A stretch of 64,000 bases of DNA from Nelumbo lutea (lineage: Eukaryota; Streptophyta; Magnoliopsida; Proteales; Nelumbonaceae), in contig JAKGHH010000005.1 of the NCBI GenBank assembly GCA_022828595.1, forward strand, positions 27,788,193-27,852,192, in the 5' to 3' direction. Positions 1-10,800 of the stretch are shown here, one piece after another. The translations under genes were made by a program, and so were the position numbers. A model generated the notes under the pieces. The model did not search any database, was not told the DNA's origin, and saw only the letters and a list, made by a program, of their open reading frames with translations. Within the stretch, counting starts at the first letter, position 1. Every line of letters begins with the position of its first letter.

Positions 1-14
1 GATTAAAAGATTTA

Positions 15-37
15 AATATATATATATATATATATAT
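15..37. repeat. (AT)n microsatellite
   Basis: An uninterrupted run of alternating A and T at the left edge. Nothing else is recognised in the first 500 bases. Confidence 0.8.
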
Positions 38-553
38 CAGGTAATTTTAATCCTTTGATTTGTTCTGTTTTTTTCAAATTTTCAACAATGCTTTTATCCA
101 CATGTTAGAATAGTCAGATTAAGGTTGTATTTTGATAATACGATTGCTGTTGACATTTTGGGTTGATACAAATTGGTGAATGTATGTCCTGTCACATTAC
201 ATATAAGAGACATCAATAATATGTAGCCATCAATCCAAAACATTTCAGATAGAAAAAAATATAGGGGTTTTTATTGTTCAGTCCATCTCATAAATCTTAA
301 CTCTGTCATACAGTTAGGGTAGGTGCCAACTCGGAATTAATGTCAATACACATGCAGGTGTTAATGTTATAATGGGGTATTTAAAATTTTGAATTATTGT
401 AGATCTGCAATAGAATTTAAAATGGAATGCAATATGGTTTTTACAAAAATATATCTCTATCACAAAAATTATATTTTTCAGGCTAGAAGCTAAAACATTT
501 GAAATAAAATCAGCAATGGTATAAAAAACAATGTAAGTCTGCATTATTAAGAT

Positions 554-807
554 CAAGGTTTTTAAAACCGACCTGGAAAACGAACCGGTCAGGAGTCTGG
601 CTCCCGGGTCGAATGATCGGCCCATTATAACAAAAAAATTAAAAAATAAAAAATAATCAAAACATTCGAATGGTTAACCACTCGGGTCAGCAGTTTGTTG
701 ACTAAAATCAACGGTTTTTGAAAAAATCTGATTTTAGAAAAAAGCGGAAACTAATTCCCAGTTTTTCTACTCCAATCATCTGATCCGATCCGATTTTGAA
801 AATTATG
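554..807. mobile_element. CATGGTT-tip MITE, copy 1 (hAT-like, non-autonomous)
   Basis: A 254-bp element of the same family as the one at 1503-1746. Its left tip reads CAAGGTTTTTAAAACCGAC and its right tip is the inverted match ending GATTTTGAAAATTATG. Eight-base flanks (546-553 attaagat, 808-815 gttaaaat) agree at 6 of 8 positions, so this looks like an older insertion with a decayed target-site duplication. The body holds an A-rich stretch and gRccYggtt-type repeats but no coding sequence. The hAT assignment rests on the 8-bp duplication seen at sister copies. Confidence 0.7.
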
Positions 808-1239
808 GTTAAAATCATTTGATATGTTTTTATTTTTCTGCATGGGATAACTGACATTGTGGGTTTTAGTTTTCTTCATTTAGACACGAGTCAACATACG
901 AAGGTACCTTCTTTTCTTTCTTATTGTCATGATAGAGCATTTAGAGGGTTTGGCCGATATGTATGACTTTAGTTCCTTTTTATTTTTGGAAGCATGTATG
1001 AGCTTACTTTGGAAGCATGTATCAACAAAAATTACATCCTCCGTCTCTTGCTGGATTACTCAGGATATACAATTAGGAATTTATCTCATAGTCATAGAAC
1101 TGGCTACAGCAGCTAGTTATTCATTTTTGCAAAAAAAAAAAAAAATCCTTACAGGAAAACAGATATGTGAGGTTTTCTATCTAGAAAACTTCTGTAGTCA
1201 TTGCTAATTGCCCATATTTTACAAGAATAGTTATCAGTG
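808..1239. other. Intergenic, no gene seen
   Basis: AT-rich sequence with a 13-base A run near 1131. An open frame at 929-1207 gives a low-complexity peptide with no recognisable domain, so it is not called as a gene. Confidence 0.5.
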
Positions 1240-2155
1240 CTCTTTACGGGTGTTCTTTTTTAGGATTTTGAGAGGGAGAAAGTTGGTCAATCAAGAATTT
1301 TATGTTCTTTTTTCAAATTAATGTGGGGATCAGGGAAAGTTTATTTTCTCAGGTATTCTTCTAGGTGGGTAAATAACTTTTTCACTTGGGAAAAGTTTCT
1401 AACACTTGAATAAGACAAAAATGCCCTCTTAATAATGAATTTTTATGGTTAAAATGATCATTTCCATTTTTACTTAGGAAATAAAAGAATATGGGTAAAT
1501 ACCATGGTTTCTAAAACCGACCCGATGATCGAACTGGTCAAGGGTCTGGTTATCGGTTCGAACGAAAAAATAAAAATTTAAAAAAATTGAAAAACGGTCA
1601 AAACTATTCGAACAGTTAACTGGCATGTTCAGCGATTTGCTGACCAAAATCAATGTTTTGGGGAAAAAGTGGTTTTGGGGAAAAACGGAACCGGTCAATT
1701 GACTGGTTCCCGGTTTTTCCAGTCCAGTCCGATTTTGAAAACCGTGGTAAATACACTTACCTAGGTAAGTATTTCCTAGGAAAACTTTACCTAGGTAATT
1801 GCATTTATCCGGATAAATAACTTACCGAAAATGAACAAGGCCATAAGGGTATTCTTTTTTTTGGATTTTGAGAGGGGGAAAAGTTGGTCAATGAGATTTT
1901 GATTCCCATTGACCAAGAAACCCTTTTTTCTTAGATTTATGTGGGTAAGTGATACCCATCTCATACATGGGCAATTAAATAATTTCCCGCCTGCAAAAAA
2001 GTTTTTATAACTAATAATAAAAACTAAAATGGTCATTGCTTTATTTACTTAGAAAATAAAAGAGTATGGGTAATTGTACTTATCTGAGTAAACCTTTCCT
2101 AAGAAACACTCACTTAGGTAAGTACATTTACCTGGATAAATAACTTACCAAGAAG
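1240..2155. repeat. Two tandem copies of a ~330-bp AT-rich repeat
   Basis: Sequence from about 1245 (gggtgttcttttttaggatt) recurs from about 1848 (gggtattctttttttggatt). Both copies share the block about gttggtcaat, an 'aaataaaag..tatgggtaa' block, and a terminal segment with ttacctaggtaagt and ggataaataacttacc. The first copy is split by the MITE at 1503-1746; removing it restores alignment with the second. Likely a MITE dimer or tandem duplication. No coding content. Confidence 0.6.
1503..1746. mobile_element. CATGGTT-tip MITE, copy 2 (244 bp) with perfect 8-bp TSD
   Basis: Begins CATGGTTTCTAAAACCGAC and ends with the inverted tip GATTTTGAAAACCGTG. It is bounded by a perfect 8-base duplication gtaaatac (1495-1502 and 1747-1754). 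An 8-bp duplication with short imperfect terminal inverted repeats fits the hAT superfamily. It has no coding capacity. It is inserted in the first copy of the tandem repeat at 1240-2155, so it is younger than that sequence. Confidence 0.85.
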
Positions 2156-2394
2156 CGAATGGGACCTCAGTATTTGAGTGATCATTTGGGAGTCACTTTC
2201 CACCTTCACTCTATTCACCTTTGCTGCCTTTGCTGCATCTACCTAGCTGGATGGCCATTTAAATCCTTTCCCTGACCGCTCTTTCTTCAATCTCTAAGAC
2301 AACAGTGAGCACTTCAGCAACTAACCAAGCCCCACTCCTGCCATCTTGGAAACGGTCTTGGAAACGGCCCGATTTAGCGGGGTCTTTTCAAAAA

Positions 2395-2948
2395 GGGTAA
2401 AATATAAAAACCTCCCTTGAGGTTTCCAATAATCATAAAACTTCCCCTCAAGTTTTATTTTAATAAAAACCTCCCTATAGTTTTGAAAAATCTTGTAGTT
2501 ACCTCCCTTCTATTATTGTTTCATTTCATTGTCAAGAAAAAAATATTATTGTTTCCATAATAGAGACTTTAAAGTTACAAAATTTTCTTTATTATTTGTA
2601 GGAAATCTTTTAATGCAATCAAAAAGCCAAATTTGTCCTTTTAGACTTCATTCAATCATAATGAGTTATAACATTAAATTATGACCTAGGGAATTTTTTA
2701 GTTAAAAATTAAATGCTTTTTTGGAGTATTTCAATAAATCTCCATCTGTATTAATAGACATAAGGGTAAAATGGGTATTTTTAAAAATTAATGCATTAAG
2801 CCAAAGTTTTCTGACTGGGACGTTGATGAAAGGGAGGTAACTGCAGGATTTTTTAAAATTATAGGAGAAGGTTTTGTTAAAACGAAACTTCAAGAGAGAT
2901 TTTTATAATTATTAGAAACCTCAGGAGAGGTTTTTATCTTTTACCCTT
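2395..2948. mobile_element. Long terminal-inverted-repeat MITE (~555 bp)
   Basis: The left ~120 bases (aagggtaaaatataaaaacc onward, to acctccct near 2510) match the reverse complement of the right ~120 bases, which end in cttttaccctt near 2948. The arms keep the same order of aacctccc, taataat and gttacctccc blocks with scattered mismatches. The centre is AT-rich and non-coding. I could not define a convincing target duplication, so the superfamily is open; long inverted repeats fit a Mutator-like or fold-back origin. Confidence 0.7.
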
Positions 2949-3855
2949 TGGTTCCAATGCTTTCCTCCTTACATATGTACCATACAATCGCTATTACCAT
3001 CCACCAGCACTGATTCATTGACCTGTCCATGTGGATAGGGTAGATCCTTAATTCCATATCCACGGCCATTCTTTCTCCCGTACTTTTAGGCCCTGCTACA
3101 ATAAGATCATTTTTAGTTGATATTAGGATGCACGGATCATACCGCAGATAGGTCTGTAACATCAATTTCGTATTTCCAAATCAAGGGTTCGACTGTTGGA
3201 AAGACATGAAAAAATTTGGAGCCAATTTATCAGTATCATAAAAGCAATCAAAATTAATTAATTCAGGGAGAGCTTTGATCGGTGAAAACTCTTTTAATAT
3301 CTGTGTTTGGTTCCTATTATGTTTTTGACTTTTTTTCATTTAATATTTGTAAAACCAAAAAAGGTAACAACTACAATTGTTAATGACAACTAGGCATTAC
3401 ATCAACATAGTAATAATGAAAAAAATATTTATAGTGTGTGCAGAAACTAAAATCATATTTTGCTATTCTCGATGCATATGGAAGAGAATGAAAGGGGAAC
3501 TATTGAAATGACGCATATATGGCGGTATTAATTGAATAAACGCCCATGAAACCAAACACTCTCATCATGTTTTTCCCAGCATCTGGACATAGGACTGTGT
3601 GTGAAAGGCTTCAACTTTGATTGAGTTACTTTCACTGAGCCGCTTTTAAAAAGCTGTAAAAATGAATTTCATAGAAAAAGCCAATTTCTGTTTGAATTCG
3701 AATGAGAGCATATTTGAGCTTTCTGGGTTTTTCACCATATATAGCTTTTAGGCTGTTGTGTGAGACCCACCTTGTAAAGCCAAAAGCCACAGTCTATAAG
3801 CCATGTTTGATGAAAACCACTGAGAGCCTAAAATAACTGTCTAAAGGCCAAAAGC
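2949..3855. other. Intergenic, no gene seen
   Basis: No domain or clean repeat was recognised. From about 3560 the sequence has many short AAAAGCC and GGCTTT motifs, which could be the remains of another small DNA element, but I could not define ends. Confidence 0.4.
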
Positions 3856-3932
3856 ATGAATTCCCGTCCAAACTGTATTTTATTGGCTTCACAAAAACAG
3901 CTCCTATCAAAAGCACTGGGCTGGGCTGGCCG

Positions 3933-4010
3933 TAGGGAGTGCAACTTGGACAGATTTGGGATTTCTCAAAATTTCAATGGTCCCAATCCGAAGCCCAAGT
4001 TGTACCCCTG
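3933..4010. mobile_element. 78-bp miniature hAT-like element with perfect 8-bp TSD
   Basis: Flanked by the perfect 8-base duplication gctggccg (3925-3932 and 4011-4018). The left tip TAGGGAGTGCAACTTGG is mirrored by the right end CCAAGTTGTACCCCTG. Such T(A)GGG...CCC(T)A-type tips with 8-bp duplications are typical of plant hAT elements. Similar tips occur at the right end of the element near 14875. It can encode nothing. Confidence 0.8.
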
Positions 4011-4379
4011 GCTGGCCGAGGACCAAGGCTGTGTGACTTGTGCCTGAGTGTTTTCCTATGCCGGGTGCTACTTGATGGCTGGGCCGAGTTTACGGCCAAC
4101 TGGAAGTCCAAACCTTAAGATTTCTACCCTCAGCCCAAACATAGCCAGGTCCGAAGTAAAGTCCAAGTGGGTTAACCCAATCCCAGATTGAACTAAATGG
4201 CGGGCCTGTCAGCCCTAAAAGATCTTCCTAGTAGATTTGCCAAAGCCTATAATGATACCCATATCTGCATCTCATCTCATGGGCAAGAAACAAAGGTTGT
4301 GTTTGATTTGACAGGAAAATGAGAGAAACGGATTTTTTTTTTCTTGGCTACCATGAGACTCATGACTACTATTTACTTA

Positions 4380-5150
4380 AAAAATTACGCAATACAAGGT
4401 GGACAAATAGACAGAATTCAGACAAGAAGCAGTAAGGGAGTCAAGATCTTCCCACAGTGGGATGTGGCTGTGAGGTTGGTGTGATGGACAAATTGACAAA
4501 CAAGCTTTGGACGCTCCTAGGGGGAATCCAAATACACCCAAAGAGGGAAAAAACCCACTCCCATACTGTTTTAGCAACCGAACAAATAACCATAAGGTGA
4601 TAACCAGTTTCTCCATCAGCTTTACAGAGAGTACACCTATTAGGAAGTAAACAAGAATTGGGTCTTTTTTTCTAAAGTAGGTCATTTGTTTTAATTCTTT
4701 CCAGAAAAATTTCCCAACAAAAACTACCAACCCGAGGAGGAATGGGCCTACTCCAAATTTCTTTAACTAGGAAGGACGACCCAATAGGATCAGAAGGCTA
4801 AGTTAATGTCTCAAAAAACAAAGCACAAGAGAAAATACGTGACGAGGAAGGAACCCAAAATCTAGTATCCTCCTTATTAGGGTCTAAGAAAACATTTTCA
4901 ATGATGGCTAACAAAGATATGATGTGGCCCAAGTCTGTATCCCTAATTAGCCTTCTCAGACCTAGGTTCCACCCAAAACTAGAAGGAGAGAGCCTAAAGG
5001 GCATAAGAAGGATGATATGGGTTCATTTTACAAACCTGAAAGAGCATATAAAGAAGGAAATTGGTCCATCAAAGGTGAGTCCCCAACCCAATGTTGTTCC
5101 CAAAATTTTATTCTATTATTGGAGTTAAGACCATACCTGATCCAAGGGAG
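4380..5150 (-). pseudogene. LINE ORF2 C-terminal relic (zinc-binding RT region)
   Basis: Read on the minus strand, this stretch resembles the C-terminal part of a plant L1-like LINE ORF2. The segment at 4798-5004 contains a SWNLGLRRLIRDTDLGHI-type block that aligns in order with the block in the better-preserved LINE at 56900-57100. The segment at 4385-4730 aligns, with frame changes, to the zinc-binding zf-RVT region downstream. It belongs with the endonuclease part at 5449-6062; most of the reverse transcriptase between them is missing. Several stops and frameshifts make it non-functional. Confidence 0.6.
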
Positions 5151-5211
5151 AAGACTGTAAGCAATTTATAAATGGCTTTCCAATGAGAGTCATTTGTAGC
5201 CCTTGCCAAAA

Positions 5212-5475
5212 TTCCAAGTTCCCAACCATTGTCTTCCAGTCCATGTATGCTAGCCACAATCAGAGGTAACTCTAGGTAAGCCTCTTGCTACCAAGGATCC
5301 CCACATTTCTTCCCACTCAAGAGATATGAGGAATCTGTCTAAGTTCCAAGTTCCCAACCATTGTCTTCCAGTCCATGTATGCTAGCCACAATCTGAGGTA
5401 ACTCTAGGTAAGCCTCTTGCTACCAAGGATCCCCACATTTCTTCCCACTCAAGAGATATGAGGAATCTGTCTACT
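5212..5475. repeat. 132-bp perfect-type tandem duplication inside the LINE relic
   Basis: The block beginning ttccaagttcccaacc at 5212 starts again at 5344, a period of 132 bases, with only about two differences (for example cagagg versus ctgagg). The duplication lies between the endonuclease and the remaining ORF2 segments of the minus-strand LINE. The near identity of the units implies a duplication much younger than the LINE itself. Confidence 0.85.
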
Positions 5476-6062
5476 TTGGAGAACATTGGGGGGATTGAAA
5501 GTTTGACCAAGTATAATCCACCTAAAACAAGGGGGGTATCTTAATTCCAGAGCATCTATTATCCTATTGAACTTCCTCGTGCTAGTAGTAAATCCCTGGT
5601 TCGGGTTGTTTGATTCCCCCAAACATCTGATGGCATTAAAATCACCCCCACACACCATGGGCCAATCCCACAATCCCCTGATAGCACATAATTCCTCCCA
5701 GAAAGCTTCTCTTTGTCTGCAAGAATTAGGGTCATACACATTTGTTAAAGCCCATTCTCTTCTATCCGACTTTCTTTTAATTTTTAGGGAGATTGAATAT
5801 TGACCAATCAATTCTTCACACATTCCATTTCCTCATTCCTCCATATGGTCAAAATTCCCCCTGAAGCTCCCCACGAGGGTGTATATGACCAGCTCAAACC
5901 CCTAGCTCCCCAAATGCTCCTTATCCATCTTCTATTCAGCTCTGATAATTTGGTTTCTTGAATCATGATCAAGTCTGATTTTTCTTTCCTGAAAATATTC
6001 CTAATTAACCTTCTCTTCTTGGCACTTCCCAATCCTCTTACATTCCAACTTATTATTTTCAT
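5449..6062 (-). pseudogene. LINE ORF2 endonuclease domain (5'-part), minus strand
   Basis: The reading frame starts with MKIISWNVRGLG at about 6062 and runs to lower coordinates; a frame change occurs near 5815. It shows the apurinic-endonuclease fold of plant L1-like LINEs: the N-terminal WNVRGLG block, the metal-binding Glu in the IQETKL block, an NVYDPN block and the catalytic GGDFNAI block. In an active element this enzyme nicks the target DNA to prime reverse transcription. The frame breaks up after about 200 residues and then meets a duplicated segment, so this is a dead copy. Family assignment is firm; the lineage is not determined. Confidence 0.8.
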
Positions 6063-6109
6063 CTTAGTGATTTGTGACACCCCTGGGTTGGTACTTCTCA
6101 ACACTCCCC

Positions 6110-6779
6110 TCTTCTTTCAACTAACTTTTTAATCCAAACCCCAAATAATATTGCAATTGAAAGTTAAGGGTACCTATCAGTCACTACCCCAAAGTATAGA
6201 ATATCAATCTGTTATTTACCCTAAAAATAATAGAATTGTATAGTTTGAGTTTTGGGTTGAAGGGGTAAATGATAGATGACCAATGATAAGACTTGGTCCT
6301 CAATTTTGTTTTGTCTCAGAACAAAGATCAGATCTAACTTCTAAGTCTTACCTCAATATGGCTATGTGTAATCTACCTCTACCACCCCTCCCTGGGATCA
6401 AAATATCAATATATAACACCACATTTTCAGTGGTTAAGAGATGCATGAATACCGTACATGTAAGGTAAGAGGTTTTGAAGCTTTGGGATGATAGAAGGCA
6501 TCCCTCTAATACTAATAAAGTAAAAAGAATAGAAAAAAAGCATTGGTGCATGTTTGTTTGCTCTGATGTTTGATATCTGAAATGCAATAATTACATTAAG
6601 AGGTATATTGGTATTGGTGAACTTTTCTTTCCTTTGAACCTTGAATGCAAAGAATATTGTTTTGAATTCTAAATTCTGAAAATTATCAAATATCCATTTT
6701 AACCCCATATATGAGGGTTTTTGTTTGTCTATGTAATTCAATAAAAAAATAGTATTAAAAATTATTTTAATGATTAATA
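6110..6779. other. Intergenic, no gene seen
   Basis: AT-rich sequence upstream (minus strand) of the LINE ORF2 start. Frames of 60-120 codons occur on both strands but show no domain and low complexity. A LINE ORF1 would be expected here on the minus strand; I do not recognise one. Confidence 0.4.
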
Positions 6780-6935
6780 ATAAATTAATAATTACTAACA
6801 TTATTTATTATTTAACAAGTAATAATAATAATAGTAATAAATGATAATGATTAATGATTAAATATTATAATAATAAGTATTAATTAATTATTAGTTATTA
6901 ATTAAATTATAATTAATAATAATTATTATTGCATA
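6780..6935. repeat. TAA/TTA-rich low-complexity tract
   Basis: About 155 bases made almost only of A and T with many taataa and attaat units. Just after it (7085-7110) a short segment ends aaacgaacaggccctta, similar to the ends of Harbinger/Tourist-like MITEs; I could not locate the partner end. Confidence 0.6.
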
Positions 6936-7111
6936 TGAGGCTCTTGAGTTATAAGGAGGGGGAAGTGTTTTGTGTTCTGTGGATATCATTGAAAAACAAA
7001 AAACATAAGATTCCACTTTAAAAGATAAGAGATAAGAGGAAACAAACAACCATTTTCCTTTTGAAGTTGCAAGATTCCTCTTAAGAGGTAAGAGTGAAAC
7101 GAACAGGCCCT

Positions 7112-8263
7112 TATATATATATATTATAGTTTCAAAATATTTTCAAAAAGGGTTTTAATTCCAGGGATCCATGTAAGTAGAGAGTGCAGCGCTGTACCTT
7201 ATAGCCGAGGGAGAGGTCCTCTCATGTCAGGTAGTGCTTGATCATTAAGGGCTGAGAGGATAAGTGTAAAACCATTGAGGGTAATACCTGATGGGCTAAT
7301 CTTGCATCTGCCCACAGTTCTTGGGTTTTCTTAAGGTAGTTGGATCCAAGAACTATTTAGTGTAAATGTTAGGCCCATTAAGAGCCCATGGTGATGGACT
7401 TAGAGGTTCACTGTCACCTACGATGAATTCGGTTAAGCCTTGTAACAAAGACTGGGATAAACCCATGTGGCTGATGTGTAGATCGATGTAAGGGTCCCAC
7501 GCCATACAAAGAGAGCCAATTGGGCAGCATGTTAAGGAGTAAGTGAGCACATAAGCTTAATGGGCCTAAAGCCCAATTCGAACAGGGCTTAAGTTAGTTA
7601 ATTAAAAGGAGGCAAGATCTAATTTATAATCTAATTAGGATTAGCTGAAAGGATAAGAGAAGTCTTATCCATTTAAGATTCCGGATCCAAATAACATATT
7701 TGGATCAAGAAACTCTCTCCTAATTAGATTAGGAGGCTGATCCAAAGAAGACTATAAATAAGGGGGCGAATTCCTTAGTTTATATACACAACAATCTGTA
7801 AAGTTTTCTCCTGTTCTTGCAATCCCTACCCAGTTCGATCTCCACTTGTGAAATTGATCAAGAAAGGTTATTGATATTATTTCTTAGTTGAATAAACAAT
7901 CTGAAGTTGTGCTCACTAGTCCATGTTCGATTTTTGCTGAAGAATCCCAGTTCTTGCTAAAGAGCCCTCCTGCTTATCTTGCTTCACCATGCACTATGTC
8001 ATCATCAATGGAAGCGGGTTTTGGTCTTCTCCTTGGGTGTGGACACCTTCAATGGGAGGTACTACTACTTTGTATCAGGTATATCCCTCACTTCCTATTG
8101 GTTTCAGACCTGGTCCGGTTTTGTTTCAAGAATGATCATTGAAAATGCAGTTTTCTAAAATAGGGAATGCGATTCCTAGATGGGAGAGAGAGAAATTTTT
8201 GAAATTTCGCCCAATCTTCCTGCAGGGTTTAGCCATCCATATGATGGATCACTCATCTCTTCA
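7112..8263 (+). mobile_element. Tork-like copia LTR fragment (3' part of LTR), copy S
   Basis: Aligns end to end with the right two thirds of the LTRs at 16480-17300 and 35780-37092. Shared landmarks are the gagggagaggtcctctc block, the gatgggctaatcttgcatct block, a TATA box (CTATAAATAAGG near 7752), a region containing gtgtcatcatc and caatgg, and the terminal block ending ccatatgatggatcactcat and CA at 8263. The first ~650 bases of the LTR are missing at the left. The right end abuts gypsy sequence directly, so the junction arose by insertion or recombination. Frames inside it are LTR noise. Confidence 0.8.
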
Positions 8264-8930
8264 CACCCCTTAGGAATTTTACCCACCACTAAATAGTTGA
8301 CAATATGAACAAACCATGGGGATGTGCTATGGGAGACCACCAAGAGGTGTTCATCTGGAAAAGAGTAGCGATGCACAGGTACACTCTTTTCAATTTGAAT
8401 TCTGGACAGATGATCAACTACTACATTTTTAGAACCCTTTTTATCCCGAATCTCAAGGTCAAAGTCTTGCAAAAGAATGATCCATCTAATGAGCCTATGT
8501 TTGGCCTCTTTCTTAGACAAAAAACGTCTTAAGGTTGAGTGATCATAGTAGATAACAACTTCAATGCCCAATAGGTACAAACCAATTTTTCCAAAGCAAA
8601 TACTACAACTAACAATTCTTTCTCAGTAGTGGTGTAATTCAGCTGAACCTCAGATAGGGCGCGGCTAGCATAATACACTACCATAGGACATTTATTCATC
8701 CTTTGTCCCAAAATTGCTTTGATGGCATAGTTAGAGTTATCACACATTATTTCAAAGGGAAACGACCAGTCAGGAGGTTGAAGAATTGGGGCTTTGGTTA
8801 GTGCCTCTTTCAGAATCGACAGCCTTAAGATAAGCCTCGTCAAAATTAAATGGGACATCCTTTGCCAAAAGATTTCACAGAGGTCTAGAGATCTTGGAAA
8901 AGTCCTTAATGAACCTACGATAGAAACCAA
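8264..8930 (-). pseudogene. Gypsy RNase H domain (frameshifted)
   Basis: Two overlapping minus-strand frames together carry the RNase H region that follows RT in gypsy polyproteins. The segment at 8529-8930 has APILQPPDWSFPFEIMCD, a [20 protein letters not shown] block and a final block leading to the active-site His/Asp region. The segment at 8264-8580 has [34 protein letters not shown] and DHLSR. The first catalytic block reads CDNS where the family usually has CDAS. The frame then runs into the copia LTR, so the last residues are artefactual. Integrase is not present. Confidence 0.8.
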
Positions 8931-9768
8931 TGTGTCCGAGAAATGAACGGATTTGTTTGGTAGAGGTGGAAGGTGGGAGTTTAGATATTATGTCAACTTT
9001 TGCCTTATCTACCTCGATCCCTCATTTGGAAACTATGTGGCCTAAGACAATCCCCTCTTGGACTATGAAGTGATTCTTCTCCCAATTGAGTACCAAGTTT
9101 GTCTCAACGCATCATTGAAGAGCTTTTCACAAGTGTTCGAGACAAGTTTCAAAGGAATCCCCAAAGACAGAGAAATCATCCATAAATATTTCTAGAAAGT
9201 CACCTACCATTTTCGAGAAAATTGCCATCATGCACCTCTGGAAGGTTGCTAGTGCATTACATAATCCAAACGACATTCTTCGGAAGGGAAATGTGCCATA
9301 TGGATAGGTGAAAGTAGTTTTCTCTTAGACTTCAGGGTAAATGGCTACTTGATTATATCTAGAATACCCATCTAAGAAGAAAAAATATTTTTACCCTACA
9401 AGTTTTTCCAGAATCTGGTCAATAAAGGGTAGAGGAAAGTGGTTTTTTTTCATAATTTCGTTGAGTTTCCTGAAGTCGATGCATACTCGCCATCCCATAG
9501 AAAGCCGGGTGGGGATCATTTCACCTTGATCACTGGTGACCACAGTGAGTCCACCCTTCATGGGCACCACTTGTGTAGGACTGACCCAACTGCTATCTGA
9601 AATTGGATAGATAATACCCGCATCCAACCACTTGACTACTTCTTGCTTGACCACTTCTCTCATATTTGGGTTTAACCACCTTTGCATTACCCTACTTGGT
9701 TTGGCACCCTCCTCTGTATAAATATGGTGCATACAAATGGATGGACTAATCCCTTTCGGGTCAGTCAC
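8931..9768 (-). pseudogene. Gypsy reverse transcriptase domain (frameshifted)
   Basis: The minus-strand frame at 9391-9768 contains GISPSICMHHIYTEEGAKPS, WLDAGIIYPISDSSWVSP, QVVPMKGG and GWRVCIDFRKLNE, the canonical start of gypsy RT. Further down (about 9390 to 8931), in shifted frames, are the FGLCNALATFQRCM-type block and the catalytic FMDDF block at about 9174-9188. The enzyme would copy element RNA into DNA in cytoplasmic particles. Stops and frame changes between 9391 and 8931 abolish the product. Confidence 0.8.
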
Positions 9769-9771
9769 TGA

Positions 9772-10320
9772 CTAACCAATGGCACACTTGTACTCTTTTA
9801 AGACATCAACCAGCTTCTCTTCTTGTATAGGGGCTAAATCAGTTGCTATAATTACTGGTAGTGTTTGGCCGGGTCCTAGAAACACATACTTAAGGGAGTC
9901 CGGCAAGGGTTTTAATTCTAGTTGCTGAGGAGATTCAAGAGAAGGCATGGATGGTTCACTCTTTAGCTCTAGGAGAGGTTCAACAGTAGGCCAAGACTGT
10001 AATGGGTGTGGATACTTTGTTAAAACATTAGCTTCCTTCATCGAGTTATTTGCTATGACCGGTTTGGTTTCTTCGGGGTTTCTATTTACATTTATTGTAC
10101 AACAATCTTGTTCTGGATAGGCAAAAGGACTTCCAGACTCATACAGATCTTCACAGTTTCCCTCCCTTTGAAGAGCTGAGATTTCTTCATCATTTTCTAA
10201 GTATGGGACATTAGAATTTGTAAGATCTTGGTATTGGGGAAGACCTAGGGATTCATTTCTAGGGTCTACAACCAGCTGGCTAAGCATTGAATTATTTTCC
10301 CACTGCAAGTTAGCTTCCAT
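9772..10320 (-). pseudogene. Gypsy pol N-terminal linker before RT
   Basis: This frame ends with LKPLPDSLKYVFLGPGQTLP, VIIATDLAPIQEEKLVDVL and KEYKCAIG, the conserved lead-in to RT in plant gypsy pol, and is interrupted by a stop just before the RT frame resumes. The upstream part is acidic, without a recognisable protease active site, so the protease is degraded or lost. Confidence 0.7.
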
Positions 10321-10498
10321 GAGCTGAATTATTTAGCTCTTTAATCTATCAATGAACTACTGTTGAGCTAAGATCAGCTATTGGAGCTACAGAAACCTAT
10401 CATCAAGTGAATCAGTTTGATAAGGCTGAGGGGAGGTTTGACATGGCTAAGTTGATTGAGTCCCATGGTAATTATTGTACTCATAGTGAGCTTGGACT

Positions 10499-10800
10499 TT
10501 AGACCATTGGGAGTGCACATCTGGCAGGGGGGTTTCTTGGACTTGGGCCCTGTAAGTGAAGTTGCCATCCAAGGTTATATGAGTGAAAGAATGGGTTAGC
10601 ATTGGGTTGGAATAATCTGTTGGCCGCATGTACTTGGTCTGGAATGACTTGTTGACATGGGCATGCCGCAGGGCACTGGCTAACAAGATGGGTCGGGCTT
10701 GCACAGATGAAACATGATGGATAGGATGACAAGGTTGGGTATGGGCCAATTTGTTGATGATATGCAAGGACTTAGTCAATTCTATGGGCCATCCCATTAA
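10499..10800 (-). pseudogene. Gypsy gag zinc-knuckle remnant
   Basis: The minus-strand frame at 10499-10732 contains CFICASPTHLVSQC, an exact CX2CX4HX4C zinc knuckle, the RNA-binding signature of retroelement nucleocapsid. It is followed by Gln/Pro/Asn-rich sequence typical of the gag-pol linker. The main part of gag expected towards 12700 is not recognisable. Confidence 0.65.

Noticed and set aside
929..1207. Possible small gene
   Set aside because: Low-complexity peptide, poly-A run inside the frame, no domain, no splice or promoter support.
3856..4047. Possible small gene
   Set aside because: The frame runs through the 78-bp hAT-like element and its duplications, so it is fortuitous.
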